From positions 40,410 to 104,409 of the forward strand of contig CAILRB010000102.1 in NCBI GenBank assembly GCA_903836465.1: a stretch of DNA of 64,000 nucleotides, read 5' to 3'. Below are positions 21,629-31,688 of the stretch, piece after piece; the first letter of the stretch is position 1; the number at the start of each line of letters is the position of its first letter. This DNA comes from an uncultured Chlorobiaceae bacterium (GTDB lineage: Bacteria; Bacteroidota; Chlorobiia; Chlorobiales; Chlorobiaceae). The notes beneath the pieces were generated by a model that worked only from the letters and a program-made list of their open reading frames with translations, had not been told where the DNA came from and did not search any database. The position numbers were made by a program, and so were the translations under genes.

Positions 21629-22575
21629 AAGCATTTGTTCTCGCCGCAGGCCTTGGCACCCGTCTGCGCCCTTTGACTGAGCATATACCAAAGCCACTGA
21701 TTCCGATTCTTAATATCCCTTCTCTTTTCTACACGTTATGTTTGTTGAAGCAGGCCGGAATCCGGGAGATTATTTGCAACATCCACGCTCATGCCGATGC
21801 AATAAAAAACTTTATCAAAGCAAGTGATCTTTCTGGGCTGGAAATCTCTTTTTCGGAAGAGCCAGTAATTCTGGGGACAGGGGGGGGGCTGAAAAAATGC
21901 GAACATCTCCTCGGTTCGGATGAGTTTCTTCTGGTCAACAGCGATATTGTTACCGATATTAACTTCACAGCACTTCTTCAACATCATAAAAAGTCTGGCC
22001 AGCCAGGCACCCTTACCCTTTATGAAACACCAGAAGCCTCCTCTATCGGTTACATCGGCGTCGAAGGCGGCCTGGTCAAGGATTTCAAAAACCGGCGACA
22101 TACCGGCCTTGTTTCCTCGTTCATCTATACTGGCACCGCAGTTCTCAGCCCGGACATCTTTCGTTTTATGAAAACCGAGTTTTCAAGCATTGTCGATACC
22201 GGATTTACAGGACTTATCGACAACGGAGGTCTCGGCTACTACCAGCATAAAGGATTATGGATGGATATCGGCACCATGCACAGTTACTGGCAGGCAAATA
22301 TCAATACCGCATCTATCATGAACAGGCTCGCCGCAAAAATGACCCAGACGATAGGCATAAGCCCCCATGCGATCTCCCCCGAAGCCTTTATCAGCCCCAA
22401 TGCCGAGATTTCCAGATCCGTCATCGGAAGAGGTTGTCGCATCGGAGAACATTGTACCATCAGGAATTCAGTGCTTCTGCCGGGAGTAGAGGTGAAAGCC
22501 GGAAGAACTCTTGTCAATGCCATTGTCGATCCCTACAGTACAACAGTCATCGAAGAACTGAAACAAGGAGAATAA
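21625..22575 (+). CDS. Nucleotidyltransferase, MurU-like (MurNAc-1-P uridylyltransferase family)
   Basis: [38 protein letters not shown], C-terminal hexapeptide-like region; adjacent AmgK-like kinase. Confidence 0.82.
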   Translation: [316 protein letters not shown]

Positions 22576-22581
22576 TAACTG

Positions 22582-23748
22582 ATGGTAGCAACAGGTCTCG
22601 ACATCCTGCTCAGGAATACTGACAGCATACGAAACAGAAATATTGGACTGATTGTCAATCAAACATCGGTAACCCCTGATCTGAAATACTCCTGGAACGT
22701 GCTGAAAGAGAAAGGTCTTCATATACAAAAGATTTTTTCTCCCGAACACGGACTGTTCGCTACTGAACAGGATCAGATAGCCGTCGGGGAGCAGCCGGAA
22801 CCGGGCTGTAACGTGATCAGTCTTTACGGCGATTCTGCCTCGACACTCATTCCAGACAAAACAGTGCTGGAAAATCTTGACCTTCTTCTTTTCGATATTC
22901 AGGATGTCGGTTCCCGCTATTACACCTATATCAATACACTGGCTCTTTGTATGGACGCCGTTTCGGGCAGGGACATCGAAATCATGGTACTCGACCGCCC
23001 GAATCCTCTCGGAGGAACCATTGTCGAGGGACCTCTTCTCGACCCGGTATTCGGCTCATTTGTCGGCGTTTTACCGGTACCGGTACGGCACGGCATGACG
23101 GCGGGTGAGTTGGCTCTCCTCTACCATGACTTCAAAAGACTTGACGTCAACCTCAACGTGATCACCATGAAAGGGTGGCAGCGCTCCATGCTGTTCCATG
23201 AAACAGGACTTCCCTGGATTCCTCCATCACCGAACATGCCCACCTTTGCCACCGCCGAAGTTTATCCTGGTATGTGTCTCTTTGAGGGGCTTAATGTCTC
23301 TGAAGGAAGAGGAACGACAACGCCGTTTCAGCTTTCCGGAGCGCCCTTTATAAAACCGTATGACCTTGCTGAACGTTGCGCATCATACCAGCTCGAAGGG
23401 GTTCTCTTTCGTCCGGTATGGTTCAAACCGACATTTCACAAGTTCTGTGGAGCGGTTATCGGCGGTATCTGGCTGCAGGTCACCGATCACTCCCGCTTCA
23501 GATCATTCGCCTCCGGGGTTGCCATGACTGCGGCCCTCCATGAGCTCTATCCTGAGCAACTGCAGTTCTTGCGTGGTGTGTATGAATTCAACGATACCAT
23601 TCCGGCATTCGATCTTCTTGCAGGAAACTGCAGCATCCGCACCGCCATAATGAACGATTGCAATACCAGCGATATTCTTGCATCATGGGAGCATGAAGAG
23701 TCTGAATTCTCTGACAGAAAATCAGCCTTTCACCTTTACGAATTATAA
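22582..23748 (+). CDS. DUF1343 protein, exo-beta-N-acetylmuramidase NamZ family
   Basis: IVNQTS, FSPEHGL, LLFDIQDVGSRYYTYI, VLDRPNPLGG, GMTAGELA, WIPPSPNMPT, NVSEGRGTTTPFQLSGAP: conserved DUF1343 motifs. Confidence 0.93.
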   Translation: MVATGLDILLRNTDSIRNRNIGLIVNQTSVTPDLKYSWNVLKEKGLHIQKIFSPEHGLFATEQDQIAVGEQPEPGCNVISLYGDSASTLIPDKTVLENLDLLLFDIQDVGSRYYTYINTLALCMDAVSGRDIEIMVLDRPNPLGGTIVEGPLLDPVFGSFVGVLPVPVRHGMTAGELALLYHDFKRLDVNLNVITMKGWQRSMLFHETGLPWIPPSPNMPTFATAEVYPGMCLFEGLNVSEGRGTTTPFQLSGAPFIKPYDLAERCASYQLEGVLFRPVWFKPTFHKFCGAVIGGIWLQVTDHSRFRSFASGVAMTAALHELYPEQLQFLRGVYEFNDTIPAFDLLAGNCSIRTAIMNDCNTSDILASWEHEESEFSDRKSAFHLYEL

Positions 23749-23761
23749 CTTGTGGGACTCC

Positions 23762-25186
23762 ATGCAGCCTATTGATCTTGCCATCATTATTCTCTTTCTT
23801 GTCGGAAATACACTCTTCGGGCTTTGGCATGGAAAAAGCAACAAGAGCAGCAACGACTATTTCCTTGGAAATCACAATCTTCCCTGGATTGTCTCAATGC
23901 TCTCTATTGTCGCCTCAGAAACGTCAGTACTGACCTTTGTCAGCGTTCCGGGTCTTGCCTACCGGGGTGACTGGAGTTTTCTGCAACTGGCGATGGGCTA
24001 CATTATTGGAAGAATTCTGGTCAGCGCAATTCTCCTTCCCTTGTATTTCAAGCACGGTGTGAGCTCTATCTATGAAATCATCGGCATCCGTTTTGGTACT
24101 GGCATGCAAAAAGTGGCCGCTCTGGTTTTTCTTGTTACCAGAACCCTTGGCGATGCCATCAGGTTTCTGGCCGCCGGCGTGGTTGTACAAGTGGTCACGG
24201 GCTGGTCGCTGCCGCTCTCGGTGATGATTATCGGTGTTGTCACTCTGGTCTATACCCTGTCAGGCGGCATCAAGGCGGTTGTCTGGCTCGAAAGTTTTCA
24301 GTTCAGCCTGTATCTTTTGGGGGGGCTTCTCTCTATTATTTTTCTCCTTCACAGCATAGATAAAGGCCTGCCGGAGATAGTAACCTCGCTTTCCAGCTCC
24401 GGAAAACTGAACATCATCAATAGAGATACTCATTTCTTGACCAACCCGCTTACCTTTTTCAGCGCATTTTGCGGCGGAATCCTGCTCTCCCTTTCATCAC
24501 ATGGGGTCGACTACATGATGGTTCAGCGGGTGCTCGGCTGCAAGAATCTCCGGTCAGCAAGAAAAGCAATGATTGGCAGCGGTTTTTTTGTCTTTTTTCA
24601 GTTTTCTGTTTTTCTTCTTGCAGGTTCCCTGATTTCGGTCTTCATGCATGGGGTTCCCATGGAAAAAGATCGGGAATTTGCCTTTTTTATTGTTCATTAT
24701 CTTCCTGCAGGACTGAAAGGCTTGTTGATTGCAGGAGTCTTATCAGCCGCCATGTCAACCCACAGCTCAGCCATCAACGCCCTCGCCTCTTCAACCGTTA
24801 ACGACATTCTGGGCGGAACGTCCTCTCTCGGCTTTTCAAGGATTATCAGTTTTATCTGGGCGATTGTGTTGATTATCATTGCTCTTATGTTTGACGCAGG
24901 CAACAAGGCAATTGTCATGGTTGGCCTTGAAATCGCCTCTTTCACGTATGGAGGCCTTCTGGGACTCTTTCTGCTCTCCAAAAGCAAACGCCACTTTCAT
25001 ACGGCCAGTCTGGCCACTGGTCTCGTCGCCAGCATGGCTATTGTTTTCGTGCTGAAACATTTCGGACTTGCCTGGACATGGTATATCTTTGTATCCGTCA
25101 CGATCAACATCATTATTGTCTTCATGACCGATATCGTCATCACATCAATTGCCCCTGCTCCAAAAATCCCTGACGATAAGTTCTGA
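23762..25186 (+). CDS. Sodium:solute symporter (SSS) family transporter
   Basis: About 13 hydrophobic segments; GIRFGTGMQK, GVDYMMVQRVLG, AAMSTHSSAINALASS; ATG chosen at MQPIDLAIIILFLVG. Confidence 0.9.
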   Translation: MQPIDLAIIILFLVGNTLFGLWHGKSNKSSNDYFLGNHNLPWIVSMLSIVASETSVLTFVSVPGLAYRGDWSFLQLAMGYIIGRILVSAILLPLYFKHGVSSIYEIIGIRFGTGMQKVAALVFLVTRTLGDAIRFLAAGVVVQVVTGWSLPLSVMIIGVVTLVYTLSGGIKAVVWLESFQFSLYLLGGLLSIIFLLHSIDKGLPEIVTSLSSSGKLNIINRDTHFLTNPLTFFSAFCGGILLSLSSHGVDYMMVQRVLGCKNLRSARKAMIGSGFFVFFQFSVFLLAGSLISVFMHGVPMEKDREFAFFIVHYLPAGLKGLLIAGVLSAAMSTHSSAINALASSTVNDILGGTSSLGFSRIISFIWAIVLIIIALMFDAGNKAIVMVGLEIASFTYGGLLGLFLLSKSKRHFHTASLATGLVASMAIVFVLKHFGLAWTWYIFVSVTINIIIVFMTDIVITSIAPAPKIPDDKF

Positions 25187-25209
25187 AAAGTCTAAAATTC
25201 TAAGGCATT

Positions 25210-28200
25210 ATGCAAAGAGAGGCACCAGAATTATACATCGAACCGGAACAACTGCGAAAGGAAAATGCCGCTCTCAGAAAAAAACTATCTGACATTGAAA
25301 GGAAAGCCGCCACTTATGAAGCTGCATACCGAACGTTCAATATGGTTGTGGAGGCAACACAGGTCGGATACTGGGACTGGCATGTCAATACAGGAGAGCT
25401 CACCGTTAATAAAGAATGGGCCTCATTGATTGGCTATAGCCTTGATGAGCTTGAACCAATAACAATCAACACCTGGGTAGAAAGGTGCCATCCCGACGAC
25501 ATTGCAGAATCCAATCGGCTGCTTGAGGAGCATTTTGCTGGAAAAACCAGTTCTTACAGGATGGAAGTCAGGATGCGCCATAAACTCGGTCACTGGGTCT
25601 GGTTGCTTGACCGCGGGAAGGTATTTGAACGAGATACGGAGGGCAAGCCGCTTCGCATGGTTGGATCCCATGAGAATATCACCGCTCGAAAAAATTCTGA
25701 AACCGCACTCACTCAAAGCATAGCATTCGAACGTCTGGTCACTGCGCTCTCAAATCAGTTTATCAACCTGCCTTTTGAGCATATTGATACGATGATCAAC
25801 AGCACCTTACAACTGATCGGGGAATTTGTTGGGGCAGACCGCAGCTATATTTTTCAGTTCCGCGATGATCTTCGTCTGATGGACAACACTCATGAATGGT
25901 GCTCAAAAGGCATTGAACCGGAAATTGACCGGCTTAAAGAGGTCCCCACCAGCATCTTCCCCTGGTGGATGGAACAGATTCGAAACAACAAGACTATTCA
26001 ACTTGACCGAATGGCCGATATACCCAGGGAAGCATCGGCTGAAAAAGAGATCCTGGAATCCCAGAACATCAAGTCGCTGATTGTCATCCCCCTTATTGCC
26101 GGGTCATCTCCCTTCGGTTATATCGGTTTTGATGCCGTAGAGCAAGAACAGCACTGGCGACCTGAAACGGTTTCCGTTCTGAAGCTTGCGGGAGGCATTA
26201 TTGCCAATGCACTGCAGCGCAAGCAGGTTGAACACTTTATCCAGGCTGAGCTTGATCTTGCCATTAAACTCAACAGCTCATCATCTGTCGAGAAGACGCT
26301 GCAAACCTGCCTCAAGGCGGCCTTGTTAGCTTCGGGACTGGATTGCGGAGGCATTTATCTGATCAACAAAAACGAAGCAATAATAACTCTTACCATTCAT
26401 GAAGGATTACCACAATCGTTCGTCGATCATTCGTCATCATATAACTTCGATTCCGACAATACCCGGCTCATTCTGAAGGGAAAACCCATATACCATAAGT
26501 TCAACGAACTGTCTATTGAACACCACGAGTTACTGCTGACCGAACAACTGAAAGCCATCGCTATCATCCCGATAAGCTACAGGGGAGAGGTGATAGCCTG
26601 CCTCAATGTCGCATCACACTCACTTGCTCAAGTCCCGGAACTTGCCCGGCAAGGGCTCGAAACCATTACGTCACATATCGGCGCAGCCATCATGCAGGCT
26701 CGCCACGAAGAAGAGATTGCGGAGGCAAAAAGCAACCTTGAATCGCTGTTCGACACTGTTGACGATTTACTCTTCATCGTCGACATGGGGGGAGATGTTA
26801 TTCACACCAATGCCGCCGTCAGAAAAAAACTGGGGTATTCAGCAGAGGCAATCTGTGGTAAACATGTGCTCTATTTTCACCCAAAAGAACAATGGGAAAT
26901 CGCACAAGCCAATATTGAGGGAATGATTGCCGGAGAACAAACCTCCTGCCTTGTACCATTAATAACAAGTTCAGGAAGACTGATACCCGTCGAAACCAAA
27001 ATCACCAGGGGAATCTGGAACAACAAACCTGTTTTATTCGGAATCAGTCGTGATTTTTCAGAGCGAGTACTTTCAGAACAGACCTTGAGAGAGAGTGAAA
27101 AACGGTTTAGAGAACTGACCGAGCTTTTGCCTCTCGCACTGTTTGAGACCGATTTAAAAGGCATCATAACGTATGCCAACAAGAAAAGCTTTGATATTTT
27201 CCGGCACACCCCTGAAGATCAGACTCTGGGCATTTCGGGATTCAGTTTCTGTATTCCACAGGAGCGTGAAAAAGCATTGGTCATTTTTGAGGCTGTAAAA
27301 CAGGGGAACCATGTGTCCAAAGAGTTTATGGCCATCAGAAGAGACGGCAGCCTCTTCCCGGCTCAGATCTACAGTCTGCCGATCATCCAGAGCGGTTTGG
27401 TCGTTGGAGCACGATCACTGGTGGTTGATCTTACTGAACTGAAAAAAGCTGAAAAAACCTTAAGAACCAATGCACTGCACAAACGAATGGTCAAGGAATT
27501 CAAAACCCTGATCAACAACATTCCGGGAGCAGTCTATCGCACCAATGATGAGGGAAAAACGATAATGCTCTCCATGATCAGTGATTTTCTGCAGGATTAT
27601 ACCAGAGAAGAGTTTGAAAATGAACTCTTTGAAACCAGTGCAATGATCCATCCGGAAGACCGGAATGCCATTGTTGCCGCAAATCAGACTCTGAGATCCG
27701 CAAAAACATCACTTGCACTTTGTTTCCGTATCGTCATGAAAAACGGATCCATTAGATGGCTTGAAGACCGAAAAACTTCAGCTTTTTCAACGAACGGCCT
27801 CTTCACAGGGATCGATGGTATTCTGTTTGACATCACTGAACGCATCATGGCGCAAGAGGAAAAACACCAGCTTGAATCAAATCTCCGCAAAACCCAGCGA
27901 CTGGAAACCATCGGAACACTTGCTGGAGGCATTGCGCATGATTTCAACAATATCCTTACCCCTATTCTTGGATATGCTGAAATGGGCGTACTCGACCTCA
28001 GCAAAGAAGATCCCCTTTACGACTACTTCATTGAAATCTCACAAGCGGCTGAACATGCCAAAAATCTTGTCGCACAAATCCTGACCTTCAGTAAAGCCCA
28101 GGAAAACACACCGGATATTGTCAGCGTTCAAAAGATTGTTGGTGAAGCCATTAAACTGCTCCGTCCTTTGATCCCCTCGACGATTACCATTGAACAACAT

Positions 28201-29025
28201 CTTGACAATTTCTGTCCAAATATACTTGCTGATCCGTCACAAATCCACCAGGTCATCGTAAATCTCTGCACCAACGCTTTCCATGCAATGGAGGAATCGG
28301 GAGGATTACTGAAAATTGAACTCAAAGAGATTATACCTGACGCCGGCATTATAAAACTGCTTCCGAAACTTCAGGCAAAAAGTTATGTCAAACTCAGCAT
28401 TTCTGATACAGGAACAGGAATGGATGAAACCACCATGGAACGGATATTCGAACCGTTCTTTACCACAAAATCAGTCAATAAAGGCACTGGCCTTGGCCTT
28501 TCCGTTGTCCATGGTATTATCACAAGCTTTGGTGGTGAGATTATCGTTGACAGCTCTAAGGAAAAGGGAACAACATTCACGGCATATCTTCCTGTAATCA
28601 ATGAAGAAACCGGGAAAGTTGCCATCCAGGATGTTCCTGCAAAAGGAAATGGGAGTATTCTCTTTGTCGACGATGAATCGAGTGTTCTCAAAATAATGAC
28701 CATGATGATTACAAAACTTGGATTCAGAATAGAAGCGATGAGCTCGCCCCTGCAAGCTCTTGAACTGTTCCGGCAGAATCCTGAACGTTTTGATATCATC
28801 ATCACTGACCTGACCATGCCTGAAATGACAGGCATTGAGCTTGCTGAAATACTGCACAAGACCAGACCACAACTGCCTGTAATCCTTATGACCGGGTATG
28901 GAAAAGATATGGAACAGACAACTCCTCTCAGCAATTACGGCATCTGCAAATTTCTGAAAAAACCGGTCAAACTGGCAGAGTTGGCATCCATAATCAATGG
29001 AATAATTTCCGGAAATAACTCTTAA
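25210..29025 (+). CDS. Multi-PAS/GAF hybrid sensor histidine kinase with C-terminal receiver
   Basis: GGIAHDFNNILTPILGYAEM (HisKA H-box), GTGLGLSVVHGI (G2 box), C-terminal FVDDESSVLKIM...DLTMPEMTG receiver. Confidence 0.93.
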   Translation: MQREAPELYIEPEQLRKENAALRKKLSDIERKAATYEAAYRTFNMVVEATQVGYWDWHVNTGELTVNKEWASLIGYSLDELEPITINTWVERCHPDDIAESNRLLEEHFAGKTSSYRMEVRMRHKLGHWVWLLDRGKVFERDTEGKPLRMVGSHENITARKNSETALTQSIAFERLVTALSNQFINLPFEHIDTMINSTLQLIGEFVGADRSYIFQFRDDLRLMDNTHEWCSKGIEPEIDRLKEVPTSIFPWWMEQIRNNKTIQLDRMADIPREASAEKEILESQNIKSLIVIPLIAGSSPFGYIGFDAVEQEQHWRPETVSVLKLAGGIIANALQRKQVEHFIQAELDLAIKLNSSSSVEKTLQTCLKAALLASGLDCGGIYLINKNEAIITLTIHEGLPQSFVDHSSSYNFDSDNTRLILKGKPIYHKFNELSIEHHELLLTEQLKAIAIIPISYRGEVIACLNVASHSLAQVPELARQGLETITSHIGAAIMQARHEEEIAEAKSNLESLFDTVDDLLFIVDMGGDVIHTNAAVRKKLGYSAEAICGKHVLYFHPKEQWEIAQANIEGMIAGEQTSCLVPLITSSGRLIPVETKITRGIWNNKPVLFGISRDFSERVLSEQTLRESEKRFRELTELLPLALFETDLKGIITYANKKSFDIFRHTPEDQTLGISGFSFCIPQEREKALVIFEAVKQGNHVSKEFMAIRRDGSLFPAQIYSLPIIQSGLVVGARSLVVDLTELKKAEKTLRTNALHKRMVKEFKTLINNIPGAVYRTNDEGKTIMLSMISDFLQDYTREEFENELFETSAMIHPEDRNAIVAANQTLRSAKTSLALCFRIVMKNGSIRWLEDRKTSAFSTNGLFTGIDGILFDITERIMAQEEKHQLESNLRKTQRLETIGTLAGGIAHDFNNILTPILGYAEMGVLDLSKEDPLYDYFIEISQAAEHAKNLVAQILTFSKAQENTPDIVSVQKIVGEAIKLLRPLIPSTITIEQHLDNFCPNILADPSQIHQVIVNLCTNAFHAMEESGGLLKIELKEIIPDAGIIKLLPKLQAKSYVKLSISDTGTGMDETTMERIFEPFFTTKSVNKGTGLGLSVVHGIITSFGGEIIVDSSKEKGTTFTAYLPVINEETGKVAIQDVPAKGNGSILFVDDESSVLKIMTMMITKLGFRIEAMSSPLQALELFRQNPERFDIIITDLTMPEMTGIELAEILHKTRPQLPVILMTGYGKDMEQTTPLSNYGICKFLKKPVKLAELASIINGIISGNNS

Positions 29026-29036
29026 ACTGACCTCTC

Positions 29037-29402
29037 ATGAAAATTCTTGTTATTGACGACGACGCTGCTGTACGAAAGTTTATCAGCATAACGCTAAAGA
29101 AAGAAAACTATACCGTTTTTGAGGCTGACAACGGTAAAACCGGACTCCAGATCCTGCAGCAAGAGCATGACATTTCCGTCATGATCACCGACCTGATCAT
29201 GCCAGAAATGGAAGGTATTGAAACTATTATCGAAGTCAGGCAAAAATACCCTGAGATAAAAATCCTGGCTATTTCAGGCGGCGGTAAAGTAAGTCCTGAA
29301 AACTACCTCGTTCTGGCCAATGCTCTCGGCGCAAACAATACTCTGAAAAAACCATTCAGCGGACAGGAGTTGATAAAGGTCATTGGAAATCTTGACACCT
29401 GA
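29037..29402 (+). CDS. Single-domain response regulator
   Basis: ILVIDDDAAVRKF...ITDLIMPEMEG...LKKPF. Confidence 0.93.
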   Translation: MKILVIDDDAAVRKFISITLKKENYTVFEADNGKTGLQILQQEHDISVMITDLIMPEMEGIETIIEVRQKYPEIKILAISGGGKVSPENYLVLANALGANNTLKKPFSGQELIKVIGNLDT

Positions 29403-29413
29403 TGCTGTATCAG

Positions 29414-30115
29414 CTATTCAGGAAGTAAATCATAATATTGCTCAAGAGTTGTCTGAGGCTCTTGAATGTCATTAACCACTTCAAACGTTTTGTTTTTTGC
29501 CTTGCCAAGCCATAACGCAATAACCAGCAGTTCAGCGACGTCGGAACGGTTGATAAATCCGTTCCACAAACGGTCGCCGGTATCAACATGAAGCTTGTAG
29601 TGCAGAGGTTCACCATCTTTCAACCCGCCAGGACGGACAATGGTATATGAACGACCTTCTCTGGTGAATACTTCCCGCACATGCTCTTCAGCTTCCCATT
29701 TCTTTTGCAGCACACCTGCAAAAAGATTGAGCGGATGATACCACTTCGTAACGGCAAGAGAACTGACAAGCCCAAAGTGTTTGACGCCAGCTTTTGCAGC
29801 CTCATCAGCAAGCCTCTTCACCCCATCCCGATCCACATCGGCCGGTGAAGATTCACCGGAATAAGAGCTGGAACCAAGTGTGGAAATTACAGCATCACAA
29901 CCTGCAACCGCAGTTGCAATATCAAGAGCATTTTGAATCTTGCCGGTAACGATTTCAACATGCTCACCAAACAAACGCAATGCCTTATCCTTATCCCTCG
30001 TAAACACTCTGACCGGAACACCATAATGCAGAAGTCGCTTTACAACCCATTGGCCAGTCTTCCCCGTAGCCCCTGCAACAAGAACTTTGCCTCTGTACTT
30101 CGATTCGTTATCCAT
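29414..30115 (-). CDS. NAD(P)-binding atypical SDR (NmrA-like)
   Basis: VLVAGATGKTGQWVVKRLL, VISTLGSSSYSGES, YTIVRPGGL. Confidence 0.9.
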   Translation of the reverse strand: MDNESKYRGKVLVAGATGKTGQWVVKRLLHYGVPVRVFTRDKDKALRLFGEHVEIVTGKIQNALDIATAVAGCDAVISTLGSSSYSGESSPADVDRDGVKRLADEAAKAGVKHFGLVSSLAVTKWYHPLNLFAGVLQKKWEAEEHVREVFTREGRSYTIVRPGGLKDGEPLHYKLHVDTGDRLWNGFINRSDVAELLVIALWLGKAKNKTFEVVNDIQEPQTTLEQYYDLLPE

Positions 30116-30298
30116 GAAACTCCATTTAAACGGGTTTAATTACAGATTATTATTTAGTAATGCATTACTATAAAAACACTGATGGACGCAATATAGTTTC
30201 TTTACACAACAGCAATTTTCCTACTTTCTATTAAAATGTCTCTCATTGCAATGCGAAAACAGAGCGCGTGCGAGGTTCAACAATAAAAATGATCTGGC

Positions 30299-31363
30299 AT
30301 GAATAATAAATGGTCTACAGGGATTCTCACCATTGGAATGGTGCTCATGTGCCAAACGGTATCAGCGTACGATCCAGAAACTCTTAACTTGCTTAAAAAT
30401 AATCTTCCAGCCTGGAATGCGAAGCCTCCTGCAACGCCCGGACATACTATTGATCTTTCCAGGGCACCACTTGAAAATGCCGACCTTTCCACAGCCTGCC
30501 TTGTCAAGGCAAATCTCAAGGGCGCGTTCATGAAAGGCGCAAAACTCAGGAATGCAAACGTTCAGGGAGCCAACCTCAGATGGAGCATGATGGAAAATGC
30601 CGACTTACGCAGAGCCAACATGGCTAATGCCAATCTTTTCGAGGCGAATTTTGAAAATGCAAATTTAAACGGCACGAACCTGAAAGGGGCAACATTCATT
30701 GAACAGGCTAATCTTTCAGGATCCACGCTTTCAAACAACACCATACTTCCTTCCGGCGAAAGAGCTACTTCGCGCTGGAGTACAATGCATAATGCAAAAT
30801 TTGTCACTGAACCGGAGAGTGCCTTGCCAACAGGCCAAACCTCACCCTCTCTCGAGTATGCGGCGCCATATACCTCTGAAACCAGAACCGCAGAAATAAC
30901 CGAAACAGGCAAAAGCATGCTGCAGGCGGCACTGCCCGATGCAAATTTTGAAAATGCCTCTCTGGATAATGCTGAGATGGAAAATGCCAACCTCATTAAT
31001 GCCAATTTCCATAAAGCAGATTTACAGTCAGCAAGAATGCATGGCGCCAATCTTCAAGGCGCCAACCTTGACCGCGCCTTTCTCAAAGGAGCCGATCTCA
31101 GTAATACCAACCTTTCAAAAGCAATGCTGTACGGAGCGGTACTCAGCGGAGCAAACCTGAGCGGAGCAAATCTTGAGGGTGCATCTCTGGTTGATGCTGA
31201 TCTGGATGGAGCAAGACTGGATGGAGCAAACTTGAAAGGAACAAACATAAGGGATGCAAATTTCAACAACGCAAAACTGTCACCCCTCACCATTTTGCCA
31301 TCAGGAGAACATGCAACAAAACAATGGGCAGTAATGAAACAAGCGATTTTTGTGAAGCCTTAG
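30299..31363 (+). CDS. Exported pentapeptide-repeat protein
   Basis: Signal peptide-like N-terminus; two blocks of A(N/D)LXX repeats, each ending in LPSGE(R/H)AT...W..M..A.FV. Confidence 0.9.
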   Translation: MNNKWSTGILTIGMVLMCQTVSAYDPETLNLLKNNLPAWNAKPPATPGHTIDLSRAPLENADLSTACLVKANLKGAFMKGAKLRNANVQGANLRWSMMENADLRRANMANANLFEANFENANLNGTNLKGATFIEQANLSGSTLSNNTILPSGERATSRWSTMHNAKFVTEPESALPTGQTSPSLEYAAPYTSETRTAEITETGKSMLQAALPDANFENASLDNAEMENANLINANFHKADLQSARMHGANLQGANLDRAFLKGADLSNTNLSKAMLYGAVLSGANLSGANLEGASLVDADLDGARLDGANLKGTNIRDANFNNAKLSPLTILPSGEHATKQWAVMKQAIFVKP

Positions 31364-31644
31364 TTCAGATCGGGAAAACGCTTGCGGTACAAAAAATACT
31401 GTAGCAGATGAACTTTGCTGATATTCGGATCACTCGCCAGAAGCCTGTTTTTTTTCCCTGTCCTGGTAACCACGTCAAGAGTTCCATCATCATTGACCTT
31501 GTCGACTTTCCAGAACTTGTCTACCACATAGTGATATGCCTCACCATGTTCAAGAGGATAAACCTGCCTCGCCCTCGGCCCGGGACAAAATGAGCTTTTC
31601 GGTTTATGGTAAATAATTTTATCGCCTGCGCTGAATCTTCTCAT
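31360..31644 (-). CDS. Hypothetical protein
   Basis: 94 aa ORF; no recognised family. Confidence 0.55.
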   Translation of the reverse strand: MRRFSAGDKIIYHKPKSSFCPGPRARQVYPLEHGEAYHYVVDKFWKVDKVNDDGTLDVVTRTGKKNRLLASDPNISKVHLLQYFLYRKRFPDLN

Positions 31645-31688
31645 TTCACCACACTCTCCTCACCAAACATCATTGTTATAATCAACAT

